The notes: generated by a model from the sequence alone, not told the origin. Counted from the first letter of the stretch, positions 28,527 to 38,951 are shown. The stretch: DNA of 64,000 nucleotides from Epithemia pelagica (GCA_946965045.2 OX337230.1:3348001-3412000); one strand, 5' to 3'. Program-made: numbers and translations.

Positions 28527-30059
28527 TTACAAGGCTTCTGAGTATTGCAATAAAGTTTCCAACGCGGCAACCACGTCCGTGTAGAGATCCACCATGTCGG
28601 CTTGAGCGAAACGCCCACGCGCTTGTTCTTGAGAGCGCCATCGATTATTTAGCACTACCACATCCTTGGGAACCCTTTTGTTGCGGGCCTGTGTGGTTGA
28701 CCCTCTTCTTAGAGACCGACAAAAGCTAAAGCGTTGTATTGCTTCCCAATCGTTGCCCACCAAGCTTGGATTTTCCTCTTGTAATTTGGTGAGGGCTTCA
28801 TGCAACCATATGTCAAGTTGACGAATGCTGATAGCCTTCTCTTGAGTTGGTCTGCTTCTAAGCAACGGGCCATGTACGACATCATAATGCTGATATGCCA
28901 ATAGAAGATCTACCAACCATTCTTCGTTTTCGATGCCTGATGCCGTGACCGGGCACAATGGGATTTTATGTCTTTGTCTTGCTATCATCCCCTTGAAACG
29001 ACCCTCCAGGGCAAGCAACACATGTCGCTTGGTCGGGTGTCGGAGTCCTTGCGTAGTGAGCACAATGGTGTCGTGTAGGCGTATATGCCCTAATTCTTCT
29101 CCTCTCAGAGCGCTTGAAAAACCCAGAACCAATGCCGCTCCCAACGTTGCGTACTTGAAGCGCATAAGCTTGTCTCCGGTTTCTTTAGCTAGGAACAACT
29201 CTTTTCTCAATGACTTTTGTAACGCCAACACGACTTCTATCGACATGGCTGCGTCTTGCAACTTCACGTCTCCCATTCTCTCATGAGAACCTTGCATGAA
29301 CCTCTTGAACCATATGGAGTTTGAAGCACTTTCAGTAATATGAGTGGAACGTTTACCGTCACTCAATACTGCTCCCTTGACCCCTTGAGGGGTTGTGTGA
29401 ATAAAATTTGAATATGCAGAGCGCATCCCACGCATAGTGTCCCATTGAATCGTCTTGGAATTTTTTCCCCTGTCCAGCGATCGCTGTAGCGATACAACCG
29501 CTGGGATCATGCCGAATTCGTCCGCCTGTTCAAAGGGACCTCGTTTGAACGAGGTGGATGGGCCTGGAATTCTCAAGTCCGATAAGATTTTCATAAATTT
29601 GCTCATGTCCCTGAGATTCCCTTGAACTGTACTGGGCCGCCGTGCCCAAAATGCGTCGAGATTGGCTCTAACAATACATTTGATCATCCACCGATCCTCT
29701 TCGGAATTGCAATTCGGATTCCTGCCTGTGATGTTTCTAAAATGGCAGATCTCACACTGGAACAGAGTCATCAAATGGTCGCCTGGTCGCGCTACCTTGA
29801 ACCATTCCTTCATTTCATTTTTCTTGGTCTCGGTGGCTTCCCATCCTTCTTCTTCTTCCACAGTGTTACCCTCAGGATCAACTTCCATTCTACGTGGTTG
29901 CAAATCTTTGGGGAAAGGATCATATCCTCCGGGAACCTCGTAGCATGGAGCATGATAGGCCGCTCGGCACGGGCTCCAATGTCCGCGCGTGTGACCATAA
30001 TTGGCGCACACGATCCCTTGAGTGTGGCATAGGCTGCCTGTGCAACGTACGCAACTCAT
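28527..30059 (-). CDS. Tyrosine recombinase of DIRS-like element
   Basis: 510 aa, ATG at 30059, overlapping the RNase H end by 140 bases in another frame. The N terminus is Cys/His-rich (CVRCTGSLC, then CANYGHTRGHWSPC), zinc-finger-like. The core fits a tyrosine recombinase: GFSSALRGEELGHIRL supplies the first Arg, FCRSLRRGSTTQA the C-terminal box, NNRWRS the conserved Trp region, and the Tyr in MVDLYTDV is the likely nucleophile. Where most relatives have His-x-x-Arg (HSLRRG type), this copy has Arg-Ser-Leu-Arg-Arg, so the box His appears lost. The enzyme would insert the circular cDNA; activity of this copy is doubtful. Confidence 0.75.
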   Translation of the reverse strand: MSCVRCTGSLCHTQGIVCANYGHTRGHWSPCRAAYHAPCYEVPGGYDPFPKDLQPRRMEVDPEGNTVEEEEGWEATETKKNEMKEWFKVARPGDHLMTLFQCEICHFRNITGRNPNCNSEEDRWMIKCIVRANLDAFWARRPSTVQGNLRDMSKFMKILSDLRIPGPSTSFKRGPFEQADEFGMIPAVVSLQRSLDRGKNSKTIQWDTMRGMRSAYSNFIHTTPQGVKGAVLSDGKRSTHITESASNSIWFKRFMQGSHERMGDVKLQDAAMSIEVVLALQKSLRKELFLAKETGDKLMRFKYATLGAALVLGFSSALRGEELGHIRLHDTIVLTTQGLRHPTKRHVLLALEGRFKGMIARQRHKIPLCPVTASGIENEEWLVDLLLAYQHYDVVHGPLLRSRPTQEKAISIRQLDIWLHEALTKLQEENPSLVGNDWEAIQRFSFCRSLRRGSTTQARNKRVPKDVVVLNNRWRSQEQARGRFAQADMVDLYTDVVAALETLLQYSEAL

Positions 30060-31566
30060 TCCTTGCTGTTGCCAGAACGTCCGAGAATTTAGCTCTCCAC
30101 GGTCGTCTGTTTAGCAATGGAAAGATAAAAGCTAACGTTAGTGGTTCATGCTCGGAGTCCTTAGGCCAAACATTGTGAGCAAAAGGAAGGACGCAATACA
30201 TGTCAGACACTTTTGTGAGCATTCGTCTCCAACGACCACTCAAAATGGATGGAGCAAGAAAGATGTGAGTATTCCACGGACGGATTTGCCACGCTTCTGC
30301 GATCATGAACACTGCCACGTCTGCAATGCAGGGTGGAGGGGTCCAGATGAAAGTTCCATCCATGGTCTGGGGCTTAGTAAACCAGTCTTGGATTGATAAG
30401 GGGATGACACTTGAAATGTCATCGATGATATAGTGGAGTAAGTTAGTGACCACCCGAGGTTGTCGCTCTGGTGCAGATTTGTGGAGCGGAACGAAGTTGA
30501 GCATTGCGTCTCCTCTCATAACTCCGCTAGTTAGATCTGACCTTGATAAACCGTCCGTGCCTTGGACAATCATTCTCTTTCCGGCTACCCAGACCACATG
30601 AATAAACACATCTCCGTGTAGTAGGATCTTGTGTAATCGTAGCATAAGTCTCAGCACTTCGGGCGATTTTGCGGATCCTCTGTAGAATGCAGCTTCCGCG
30701 TGCATGTTGTCCGTGAAAATAAAGGTCTCAGACAATTCATTTAGCTTGTGTTCGGCAAACATCTGCTCAATCTTCATGACGATGTTCGCCAGCTCTCGAA
30801 AGTTAGAAGACGACTTGGACATTTTCTCGCGATCCCAGGAGCCGAAGTCAACTTCGATTTGATCGTCGCCTGGAGACCAACCCGACATTCCAAATCCGGC
30901 TCCCGAGGCATCACCGAAATAGTATCTGGCTACCGCCCCGTGCTTGACAGGGCGAAGCGTTCGTTGAGGAGGTTCTTTACTTGCCGTGAGCTTTTCCAGA
31001 GCCTCCACATCAAATAACATCCTGGGCACCATACGAACTCTCGCTGGATTATTGAGAATGGGCTTCCTCACACTCTCATTCTCGAGAATGACATCCGAAC
31101 CAAGCTTCCACCCTTCCTCGTCCCTGTCGGGACGCCAGCTATTCATAGTCGCATAGATACCGTTCAAGTAAATGCGAACCACCCAATAAGCTTGGCCAAT
31201 ATGGTTCAAAAATCCTGTGACTTGCTCCAGAACTTTGCAGTTCACTGTCCCTTTAGGCGAAGCCTTGTCTCTGGCTTCCACTTCATCACGTAGACGTTGA
31301 ATTTCGGATTGCGTCTTTGACCATTTCTCTTGTGTCACAGACATGTATGGACGCTTCGGATGAGTGCCGCATACAACTCCGGCCCACGCACCAGGGCGTT
31401 GTGTCTGCTCGCGACGCTTTTGCGCGGCGTCTTGGACTCCATGAAAAGAAGCAGTTTTTGCTATGCGGGAACTCACTCTCCAGGCATCTTCCGCGGTCGG
31501 AGCTGTTCCTCTTAAATCATCGACGTAATCGTGTGCGTCGGCCGCTATCTTTCCGTCACGTCGGAA
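29920..31566 (-). CDS. RT catalytic motif and RNase H part of pol (after in-frame stop)
   Basis: It continues the same frame as the RT segment after the TAA at 31567-31569. The first codons carry AHDYVDDLRG, the YxDD catalytic motif of reverse transcriptase. RNase H follows: YYFGDASGAGFGMSG, SSNFRELANIV, ETFIFTDNMHAEAAFYRG and VVWVAGKRMIVQGTDGLSR. No ATG is needed if the stop is read through or is a recent mutation; the longest ORF lacking the stop begins near 31476. The 3' end overlaps the recombinase gene. Confidence 0.75.
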   Translation of the reverse strand, partial: FRRDGKIAADAHDYVDDLRGTAPTAEDAWRVSSRIAKTASFHGVQDAAQKRREQTQRPGAWAGVVCGTHPKRPYMSVTQEKWSKTQSEIQRLRDEVEARDKASPKGTVNCKVLEQVTGFLNHIGQAYWVVRIYLNGIYATMNSWRPDRDEEGWKLGSDVILENESVRKPILNNPARVRMVPRMLFDVEALEKLTASKEPPQRTLRPVKHGAVARYYFGDASGAGFGMSGWSPGDDQIEVDFGSWDREKMSKSSSNFRELANIVMKIEQMFAEHKLNELSETFIFTDNMHAEAAFYRGSAKSPEVLRLMLRLHKILLHGDVFIHVVWVAGKRMIVQGTDGLSRSDLTSGVMRGDAMLNFVPLHKSAPERQPRVVTNLLHYIIDDISSVIPLSIQDWFTKPQTMDGTFIWTPPPCIADVAVFMIAEAWQIRPWNTHIFLAPSILSGRWRRMLTKVSDMYCVLPFAHNVWPKDSEHEPLTLAFIFPLLNRRPWRAKFSDVLATARNELRTLHRQPMPHSRDRVRQLWSHARTLEPVPSGLSCSMLRGSRRI

Positions 31567-33699
31567 TTAAGCTATCCACGGTACTCCAGGTTTGTAATCG
31601 ATAGTCCCGGGTAGGTTGATCTTTACTGAGTCCCATCTAAACACATTCTCCGAATCTTGTGGGTTTCCCAACATGATTTGTTTGAGGCGTCGGGTTTGTT
31701 GGACCGTATTGAACGGCGACGGGCTTTGGCCCATCGGACATCGTTTCCAACCTTCGAGATATAGTTCTCCGTCGTCCGTGATTCCTATGAGTTGAGTCAG
31801 ATCTATGCCGCTGAACTTTTGGAGCTCCGGATGGAGCCAAAAGTTCAGGAACATTTCTCCGTAGTCGTTGTCTACGCACCAGTAGTCTTCGTCTAAGGTG
31901 CGTATCAATACATCAGAGTCTGGCAACGGGAACCACGGCGCGTATAAACAATCGTTTAAGCCGCTTTTGGTTCCATCGTATACCATTCTGATGTCAGAGT
32001 CCCCCTTTGGGACTGCAAAATAATTCATCGTTGCCGACCATGATCCTGGTCCGACGTATCCTTTGTTTCGCACGTCGTCAATTTTCTCTCTGATCTTCTC
32101 AATCATTTCGGGTTCTCCCAAACCTTGTTGCCTTTCGATAATAGGTTTTGGAATATTTGTCCATAATGGGGGAACTCCGATGGCCACATCGTTCAAATAT
32201 TCTTCTGGCCATCTCCAGAAGAAGACTCCCGAACCCTCAGGCCAAGCCCAGAAAGTTGCCTTCATAGCTTGTCGACACGCTTGCATCCCGCGTTCCTGCA
32301 CAAGTTTCCACCATGTGGGTTCGTTCGACTTGATCGTTGATTCGTACTGACTCCACCACTTGAACCATGATGTTCTAACGTTGCGCTTCCATCGGGTGAG
32401 CATTACATTGCGTAGCGCATCGAAGGCTCGGAGATGGTGTTCCTCCAACTGAGTAAGACCCAGTAAATAACGAATCCGATCATTCCACAAGTGAATAGGG
32501 ACTGCGGCTTTGTCATGTTTCACCGCCTTTTCTGCGGACACTTCTTCCCCGATGGTCCGAACGTATCCTCTCATGCGTTCCGCAGAGTCGAAAGTAGGTC
32601 CGGCGTCCTCGTCTACTTCGTTGCACACATTAACTGACGCTCGATTTATCATTTCCGTATCGCCCGTCCTTGGCGTACTCTTCTCTCTGTGTGTTGACCA
32701 CTTAGAAATGCAAGACCCGAGTGCCGCTGCCATTTTGATTGGTGCAGTCAACTCCCGTGCCACCGTCTCTATTGTGGCGTCATTCCATTGTTTGAAGAGC
32801 GCCGCAGGGACATCCAAACTTGAGCAGACCTCGTCTCCCTCTAATGTGCGCTTGACAAGGGCGTCCTTTCCAAAAACTGTGGGTAGAATCCACTTCTTTC
32901 TTCTGTCCTTTTGCAGTGTCTCCATTGCCACTACCGGAGAATTTCCAATTCGAAACGCGTCCGTTCCTGGCCTCACGCGTTTGCTGGTCCGCGTTTTGTG
33001 TATCAGGTCTGTGAAATGACTGGGCGCCCCCGTGATACAATCTGGTTGGAAGAAATTCCAATCGGTATCTCGCAACCAAACATGCATTGTTTTGCGACAA
33101 TCCGTGACTCCTCCCAGTTCGATATGAGTTACCGTTCGCGTGCTTATTGTCCAACCCTCCGCTGGTTTCCCCCGATTCGTTCTTTCGGCTAATACCAATT
33201 TCAGATGAGGATTCTTCCACATACTTGACGCTTGACGAGGCGGGCGAAATCCTCCCTCGAACACGAGAACGTCGATTCCACCGTGACTTCCCGCGTCAGT
33301 TCCTTCGACGTCGCGGAGGATCTCTTCTGTACTCGATTGGTCATCCATCAACCATTGCACTTGGGTATCTGGAGGAATGAGATGCTGCCAGTGGCTTTGA
33401 GAGTATGGGAGAACAATCCATTTCAATTTGCAATCCGTCAGATTATCCGAAACAAAGACCCACGGAGATACACCCACCGTCACTACGCCCATAGTCAATC
33501 GTCCAGCTGTCAACGGCACCATGCGTCTAAGCCACGCCGAATAAGACTCGTTGAGTAGTTGATTGGGTGCTATATCGAGAGTTGCAGAACTATCGACTGT
33601 TTTTGTTCTCTTGGTCTCCTGTGAATTTGTTTCATCATCTGGTTTATTCGCGATGTCTTGTTTTCGTTTTCGGCCCTTGTTGAACCGTTCGTCACTTAA
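31567..33699 (-). CDS. N-terminal pol / reverse transcriptase fingers-palm of DIRS-like element
   Basis: It starts right after the Gag TGA in the same frame; the first Met-like start of the open frame is near 33522. RT motifs in order: MNYFAVPKGDSDIRMVYDGT, SGLNDCLYAPWFPLPDSD, VDNDYGEMFLNFWLHPE (motif A) and RCPMGQSPSPF (motif B). The segment stops at TAA (31567-31569), only about 12 codons before YVDD. The RT is therefore cut in two by one nonsense codon. The N-terminal 300 residues are not recognised. Whether the Gag TGA is a normal readthrough signal or decay is open. Confidence 0.75.
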   Translation of the reverse strand, partial: LSDERFNKGRKRKQDIANKPDDETNSQETKRTKTVDSSATLDIAPNQLLNESYSAWLRRMVPLTAGRLTMGVVTVGVSPWVFVSDNLTDCKLKWIVLPYSQSHWQHLIPPDTQVQWLMDDQSSTEEILRDVEGTDAGSHGGIDVLVFEGGFRPPRQASSMWKNPHLKLVLAERTNRGKPAEGWTISTRTVTHIELGGVTDCRKTMHVWLRDTDWNFFQPDCITGAPSHFTDLIHKTRTSKRVRPGTDAFRIGNSPVVAMETLQKDRRKKWILPTVFGKDALVKRTLEGDEVCSSLDVPAALFKQWNDATIETVARELTAPIKMAAALGSCISKWSTHREKSTPRTGDTEMINRASVNVCNEVDEDAGPTFDSAERMRGYVRTIGEEVSAEKAVKHDKAAVPIHLWNDRIRYLLGLTQLEEHHLRAFDALRNVMLTRWKRNVRTSWFKWWSQYESTIKSNEPTWWKLVQERGMQACRQAMKATFWAWPEGSGVFFWRWPEEYLNDVAIGVPPLWTNIPKPIIERQQGLGEPEMIEKIREKIDDVRNKGYVGPGSWSATMNYFAVPKGDSDIRMVYDGTKSGLNDCLYAPWFPLPDSDVLIRTLDEDYWCVDNDYGEMFLNFWLHPELQKFSGIDLTQLIGITDDGELYLEGWKRCPMGQSPSPFNTVQQTRRLKQIMLGNPQDSENVFRWDSVKINLPGTIDYKPGVPWIA

Positions 33700-36639
33700 T
33701 CATTCCGTTGCTTTTGCCTTCTTTGAGGGCAGACGCGACTGCATATTTTTCACCTGGCTCTCAATGGCGTCCACCTTCCTCTTGGCCTGTTGCGCGTCTG
33801 CGAGAGCTTTCTTGACGTCGTCCAGAATGGGTGTCACGTCGTCGTGATAGCTAACCACGTCCAAAAGGAAGTGAGTTAGCATCGGGCCCACCTTCGGGTG
33901 GTTCTTGAAATTATGTTCCAAGAAGTCTTTCTGAATGCGATGGGATTGAAGTACTGCCCACAGTAATTCCGGTGCTCTTTCCGCAGACGTCGCTTGCGTG
34001 ATAGTGATCTCACTGCACGCTCTTCGAGGTTGACTGAGCACCTCAAACACGATCCTGGTAATGTTTTGAACGAGGTCCCAGCGTCTCTCCTCCGAGAGGT
34101 TGGTGTCCGCGCCGTAATCCTCAACTTGATCCTTCATGTAAATAAAGAGTGTATCAAGGAAACGACGCAACTCAGCAACCAGACATCTAGCGAGCAGTTT
34201 CCCGTCTGGTGACATTGTGGACTTGCTGATCTCAGCTAGATGAGCAGGGTATCGCTCCGCCAATAAACTGCGGATGCCGTTTGCTGCTCCCGAATCCCTT
34301 GATCCCGACCCTTTGAACTTGGTGTATGTCTCCATTTTCGGAAGTTTTCGAGGGTGGCTTCTTGCTTGCTCTGGAGTTCCCACAAGAGCGGTAGGAGCGG
34401 CCAACTGAAACGAGTAAGCCACCTTCTGATCCCCAGGCGACTCCATATTAGACTTGTTTCCTTCATATTGGACCTTCATGTTCTCAGAGAAACTTTGAGT
34501 GGTAGAGGTCGTCCTTTCCATCATACCGATCGGATCCGTGCACTTCAAGATGTAGGGTGCCATGCCATTCGCCGACACGAACGCTGCCACTTGAGACAGC
34601 GACGCGAATTTGAAGCCTTCTATCTCAACGGTCTGATTCTCAGACCGGGCTTCCAAATCAGTAAGTCGAATATGGTTTTCCTGCCCGTCCGCTTCCAGCT
34701 TGCTTATCAACTTCTTGAACTCCTCGATGTCTGCTCCAGAAAGGTTGAATACAGAGTTGCCGTTGGAATTTGAAGGTCCACCCGCCGCTTGCATGGCTGC
34801 TGCAGTCGTGTGTCTGATGTGTTGCTCGAACTGAGTTAAACCACCCTTGAGGAAAAACTTTTCGGCGAGATCCAAGGTTGGGGCCGACTTAGACAATTCC
34901 GTCCAGATAATTTGATTTGCTTGCTTGGTAATCAAAGCAACAATTTCCTTGCGCGACGATTGCAACGATTCTGTTTTGATCGTCTTAACTTGTTTATTTA
35001 ATGCATCCACGGATTCGTACATTCTCTGGAAGCTAGCTCCGTGTTTCGCTTGCGTTTCTCGAATAGCAGTCAACAGGTTCGGGTGAATCCTGGTTTCGTC
35101 GCCGTTCATCTCACCTGTGCTCTCAGGCTGACTGACAATAGCTTGCCACACAGTTGCCGACTTCACCCCTTCTGGAGGTGAACCAACTAGACCGCTGAGG
35201 ACATTCACTTTATCCACTAGTTTGTTGATCAGCCGCATCTGCTCTTGTTGCCGAACACGCAGAGTAGATACTTCTGCCGTTGTCGCACGATATAGCAGCA
35301 CCGCAGCTTGAGAGTTTGAACTGACCAACGCCTTGAACGACGAGTCATCCAGTTCAGTTGGGATTTCCTTAAGGCCGTGGATATCTTCGGACAACAGAGA
35401 CGGCACCTCGACCTGGTCCAATTGGAGGCGTCTCGCTGGAGTAAATGCAGCTTGAGTCGCTTGATGTTGAAGTTGTTGCAACGTTTTCAAACGCAGTGGA
35501 GTTCCCTCCAGCTTGGCTTTGTGCTCCGCTGCCCCCTTGCGTGTTTCCTTGAATTCAGGTTCCGAATCGTTGCCCTCATCCATTTCACCTTCTAACATAG
35601 AGAACACCGACGTCCATAACCACACCGGTTTCTGGGCTTGTAGCAATTCATTGATCTTGTTCGAAGGAAGGCGCTCCGCATCCAGGAATGGTTCCTGGAA
35701 AGCCAATCTCTGTCCTCTCGGCGGTCCTGGTACATCGATAAAGATACACTGCCGGAGTCCTTGATCCTTGAGAGTGTCGAGAAAAGATACTCCTTTCTTG
35801 TGCGATTTCTTCGTACACTGTACCTTGAGTGAGCGGCAAAACTTACCGGCCGCTCCCACTACTGCACCACAAAGCGAACTAGACGCAACATCAACGGACA
35901 CAAGCGCGACAGAATTCTCTAACTCGTACAAGATTGGCTCACCATTAGACGAAATCGGATTATCCGACTTCGGGTCCATCACTCCCTTCGGGATATCTCC
36001 CTCAGCGATTCCGGGTAACAACTGTGACGTGTCCGGGCGTAGGGTTTGCAAGTCGGAAGGGCCTCCTGTCGTAGGTTCTTTGCTACTAGAAGGGAAAGGC
36101 GTCTTGACCAAAGTCTTACGTTGCGGCACCTGCTGCTGCGACAGCGAGAAAGGCGGAAGAATGGATGTGTCTTCCATGGCTTGGTCCAGCTGCCATGCCG
36201 CCGACAACATGTCAGAATCAGTCACACCACCGTCCAACAAAAAGGTGTCGCGAGCGCCACCAGCAACGGTGCCAATACCATCAACACCAGAACCTGACAC
36301 GCCAGTCCCTTCCAGAAAACAATCTCCAAACGCACGAGAATGGCTCGGAATCGCTTCGAAATCATCTCCCCCCCCCCCCGTATCACCGAAGAGCGCCAAA
36401 CGCGACGCCGGAGCGGCAGCGAACGACACACCAGGAGCCGGCGCACGAGAATCCCGCAAAGTCGCTGCGTCCACCCCCAAGCCGATGCGGGAAAACGCGG
36501 ATGAAAGCAGACCCGAAGGACTGCCGACACCAAGCGCAGCGGGAGGAGGCTTGGCCTCCGGAGAGTCACGCCCGCCACGAGAGGCGGAACGCAAATCGCG
36601 GTACAAAGACGCACGGGCAGAGAAACCAGCAGACGACAT
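33700..36639 (-). CDS. Gag-like protein of DIRS-like element
   Basis: 979 aa from ATG 36639; the frame opens slightly earlier at a TTG. The first 200 residues are Ala/Gly/Pro/Ser-rich. From about residue 400 on there are long helical stretches, with Gln/Glu/Lys-rich coiled-coil segments (RVRQQEQMRLINKLVDKVNV, KKLISKLEADGQENHIRL) and a Lys-rich C terminus (SRLPSKKAKATE). No CCHC knuckle seen. Assigned as Gag by position upstream of and in frame with pol. It ends in TGA, with an open frame continuing directly into RT. Confidence 0.6.
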   Translation of the reverse strand: MSSAGFSARASLYRDLRSASRGGRDSPEAKPPPAALGVGSPSGLLSSAFSRIGLGVDAATLRDSRAPAPGVSFAAAPASRLALFGDTGGGGDDFEAIPSHSRAFGDCFLEGTGVSGSGVDGIGTVAGGARDTFLLDGGVTDSDMLSAAWQLDQAMEDTSILPPFSLSQQQVPQRKTLVKTPFPSSSKEPTTGGPSDLQTLRPDTSQLLPGIAEGDIPKGVMDPKSDNPISSNGEPILYELENSVALVSVDVASSSLCGAVVGAAGKFCRSLKVQCTKKSHKKGVSFLDTLKDQGLRQCIFIDVPGPPRGQRLAFQEPFLDAERLPSNKINELLQAQKPVWLWTSVFSMLEGEMDEGNDSEPEFKETRKGAAEHKAKLEGTPLRLKTLQQLQHQATQAAFTPARRLQLDQVEVPSLLSEDIHGLKEIPTELDDSSFKALVSSNSQAAVLLYRATTAEVSTLRVRQQEQMRLINKLVDKVNVLSGLVGSPPEGVKSATVWQAIVSQPESTGEMNGDETRIHPNLLTAIRETQAKHGASFQRMYESVDALNKQVKTIKTESLQSSRKEIVALITKQANQIIWTELSKSAPTLDLAEKFFLKGGLTQFEQHIRHTTAAAMQAAGGPSNSNGNSVFNLSGADIEEFKKLISKLEADGQENHIRLTDLEARSENQTVEIEGFKFASLSQVAAFVSANGMAPYILKCTDPIGMMERTTSTTQSFSENMKVQYEGNKSNMESPGDQKVAYSFQLAAPTALVGTPEQARSHPRKLPKMETYTKFKGSGSRDSGAANGIRSLLAERYPAHLAEISKSTMSPDGKLLARCLVAELRRFLDTLFIYMKDQVEDYGADTNLSEERRWDLVQNITRIVFEVLSQPRRACSEITITQATSAERAPELLWAVLQSHRIQKDFLEHNFKNHPKVGPMLTHFLLDVVSYHDDVTPILDDVKKALADAQQAKRKVDAIESQVKNMQSRLPSKKAKATE

Positions 36640-36667
36640 GGGGGCTTTGGCAGGACGCAACAACAAA

Positions 36668-36790
36668 AAACAAAGTCAGATCAACGCAAGAGAGATACTA
36701 AACCTGCAGGGAAAAGCACCTCAACCAAAAACAAAGTCAGATCAACGCAAGAGAGATACTAAACCTGCAGGGAAAAGCACCTCAACCAAT
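36668..36790. repeat. 62-bp tandem duplication at 5' end of DIRS-like element
   Basis: Two adjacent near-identical units containing CAAAGTCAGATCAACGCAAG through CACCTCAACCA, just upstream of the Gag start. Possibly part of the element's terminal repeat structure. Confidence 0.8.
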
Positions 36791-36996
36791 AATCAACCTG
36801 ATAGACAGTGACCCAATTCAAGCTGACGCTCCCAACCACAAAGCTTGATCTGATATCTTATGAGTTCAAGCTGCGTGCGAATCTCTGTTGGGCTTGTCAG
36901 TTGAACTTGGAATCCTTGATAACTTCAGTCCGTCAACATTCTTGTCTGTCATTGCCGAATTAGCTTTGACACATTCATGTAGGATCATCAGACGTA

Positions 36997-37601
36997 AGGG
37001 CTGGGTAAGCCGATCCATGTTCGGCTAAGTAGGTTCAGTACAAAAGCTACGTAGCGTACATAAAATCCCATAGTACACGTATTACCTGAAATGGTAGGAA
37101 GTCCGAAAAAATGCAAAAACACTCCACGATGACGGCGAGATCCGTTGATGCCGCATGCATTTACCGATGCATCGCATCAACATCCTACTACTGTAAGTTG
37201 TTTGAGTTTGCTAGTATTACTGTGTTCTGCAGCTACAGAAGATTTGTCGCGTTGGATCAAAAGGTATACTCATTTTTCTGTGGTGATGTAATCCAAAAAC
37301 CTTCCTAACTCATTCATTTCTCAACGGTGACTCGACCGAATTGAAAGCATAGTCACTCTAGTAGTAAATAATCTTATTGTCAAAGCGGTCGAGTCAAGCT
37401 CTATTATTGAGGAAGTTATGGTCATGGGGGTGATGGCTTCCACCATTGTCGAGCGATGGTTTCCGGATTGCATTGTTTCTCGTGGCAGCAAGTTTTCGAT
37501 TTGTGACCATTCGCCCCACTTGTTACAGTGATGAAAATAGTACTACGTAGCTTAATGTACTGAGCCTACTTAGCCGAACATGGATCGGCTTACCCAGCCC
37601 T
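36997..37601. mobile_element. 605-bp inverted-repeat element (MITE), copy 1
   Basis: It begins AGGGCTGGGTAAGCCGATCC and ends with the reverse complement GGATCGGCTTACCCAGCCCT. Inverted similarity extends about 50-60 bases on each side, and each end is bordered by TA, as in Tc1/mariner-type target duplications. No long ORF, so it is non-autonomous. A second copy of exactly the same length lies at 51824-52428 in the opposite orientation. The termini contain a short internal hairpin (AGCCGA/TCGGCT). Confidence 0.85.
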
Positions 37602-37888
37602 TACTTGCCAGTGACGGCCTGGCGCGCCGGCGATAGGGTCTGCCTTTGGTGTCGTCTTTGAAAACATCAGCTTCATGCGTTCCATCCTCTTTTCACTGGT
37701 CCAAGTCATTCCAAGGAATATGGAATGATTTGGACCATTACGAAGAGAATGAACCGCAAGAAGTAGACAGATTAAGTGGGTTTCCCGGAGTATCGAACCG
37801 CGGATTGCGCTTCTTGTTGGGTGACAGTCCTGAGACAATCTGCGCATAGGTGCAATTGGAAATTGGAATTGACTCACATTTTAGTCAG

Positions 37889-38298
37889 TGAATCGGTCCA
37901 ATGTCCACTAGTTCCTTCCGTCGTGCTTCAGGGAGTGGTTTTGTAAATTAATCTACCAAATTGGTAGCGGTTCCTTCTTTGGCTACCCGCATGGTTCCCG
38001 CGGCCACTGCCTCTCGTGCCTGATGGTAACAGATACTCATGTGTTTCTTTTTCAGAGTTGATTCAGGGATCGAAGTATTCTTGAAGACTGATTCGTTGTC
38101 GCAAGAGACCTTTGTGGATCCTTCAACAGGTATCCCAAACATGCGAAGTTCATGGTGGAACAATCTCCGCTTGGGGTTCGCCTTCTGGTAGGCAAGCATG
38201 TTCCATAACTGTTCCAAATGACCAACTCTGGGCATGGCTAGATGAACTGACATCATGACAATCTCAAGGTGTTTATTGATCGCGCCTACTTCAACCAC
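37889..38298 (-). pseudogene. Decayed copia RNase H fragment
   Basis: The minus strand reads the C-terminal end of a Ty1/copia pol: GHLEQLWNMLAYQKANPKRR, then VSCDNESVFKNTSIPESTLK and KHMSICYHQAREAVAAGTMR. After ATNLVD there is an in-frame stop, and the family's usual FTKPLPEARR-type end continues behind it to about 37889. Upstream pol, gag and LTRs are not detectable nearby. An old truncated insertion inside the transposon nest. Confidence 0.8.
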
Positions 38299-38951
38299 CT
38301 AGCGAAGGATTGTCTCCACAATCACTCGTCGGAGGAAACAGGCCAGGATATGGACGATGGTGGTGCTTTGGAATGGTGGCAACATGATCAGTTTTACTTT
38401 GTCTATCGCGTCTGTCATACCACCTGAGTTTCTTCATTTGTGGTTGCCAGCATCTGTTACGGAAGGGATGCTTTATTATTCAATGGTCCTGCTCTATATA
38501 ATCCAGTATCGCTGGCATTTGGGCGTTTCCTAGGTCCCCGCAGTTAACCGGCCTTGCCCTGTCTTTAGCCCTCTCCAGCCAGTGTCCACAGCGCTAGGAA
38601 TCGTAAGTACATTGCGTTTTGGTCGACAAGCTATAGCACTCCTCTTTTCGGACGAAGGTGTAATTGAATAGTAGCGCAATAAACAGGACGCATGGAAGCG
38701 CAAAATGGTTGAAGCGTTCCGTGGTCCACCTCTGTTGGAAAATTCGGATCTGTGTATCGGAGGGCAGGCATATCATGACCATCAAAAAGAAAGTACACAC
38801 TTCCCTCAGGTACATGGCCCTCAAAACTCCTTCCTGCGCTATCTCCTCCAGTTCCAACGAACTCGTCGCCAGGATCTTCGCTGGATATGATGTATACGGT
38901 TTCATGTATGCTCACAAAAAGTGAACTATATGTCTTTGTGGATCAACGAGT
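38299..38951. other. Intergenic
   Basis: About 0.65 kb with no supported gene; may contain more decayed transposon sequence that I cannot identify. Confidence 0.4.

Larger units (their letters stand above)
28320..36800 (-). mobile_element. Tyrosine-recombinase retrotransposon (DIRS-like), ends undefined
   Basis: Three consecutive minus-strand coding regions read Gag-like, reverse transcriptase plus RNase H, and tyrosine recombinase, the order of DIRS/PAT-type retroelements. No integrase and no LTRs are seen. I could not find the split direct or inverted terminal repeats, so the ends are approximate (28.1-28.5 kb and 36.8-37.0 kb). Gag and pol are in the same frame separated by TGA (33700-33702), and pol has a second in-frame stop, TAA (31567-31569), just before the YVDD motif. 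Confidence 0.75.

Noticed and set aside
35768-36811. 347-codon plus-strand ORF opposite Gag
   Set aside because: Antisense shadow of the Ala/Gly/Pro-rich Gag N terminus; no motif.
37602-37888. Possible coding continuation of the copia remnant (95-codon minus ORF)
   Set aside because: Lies beyond the end of the pol-type sequence and shows no LTR or gag/pol motif.
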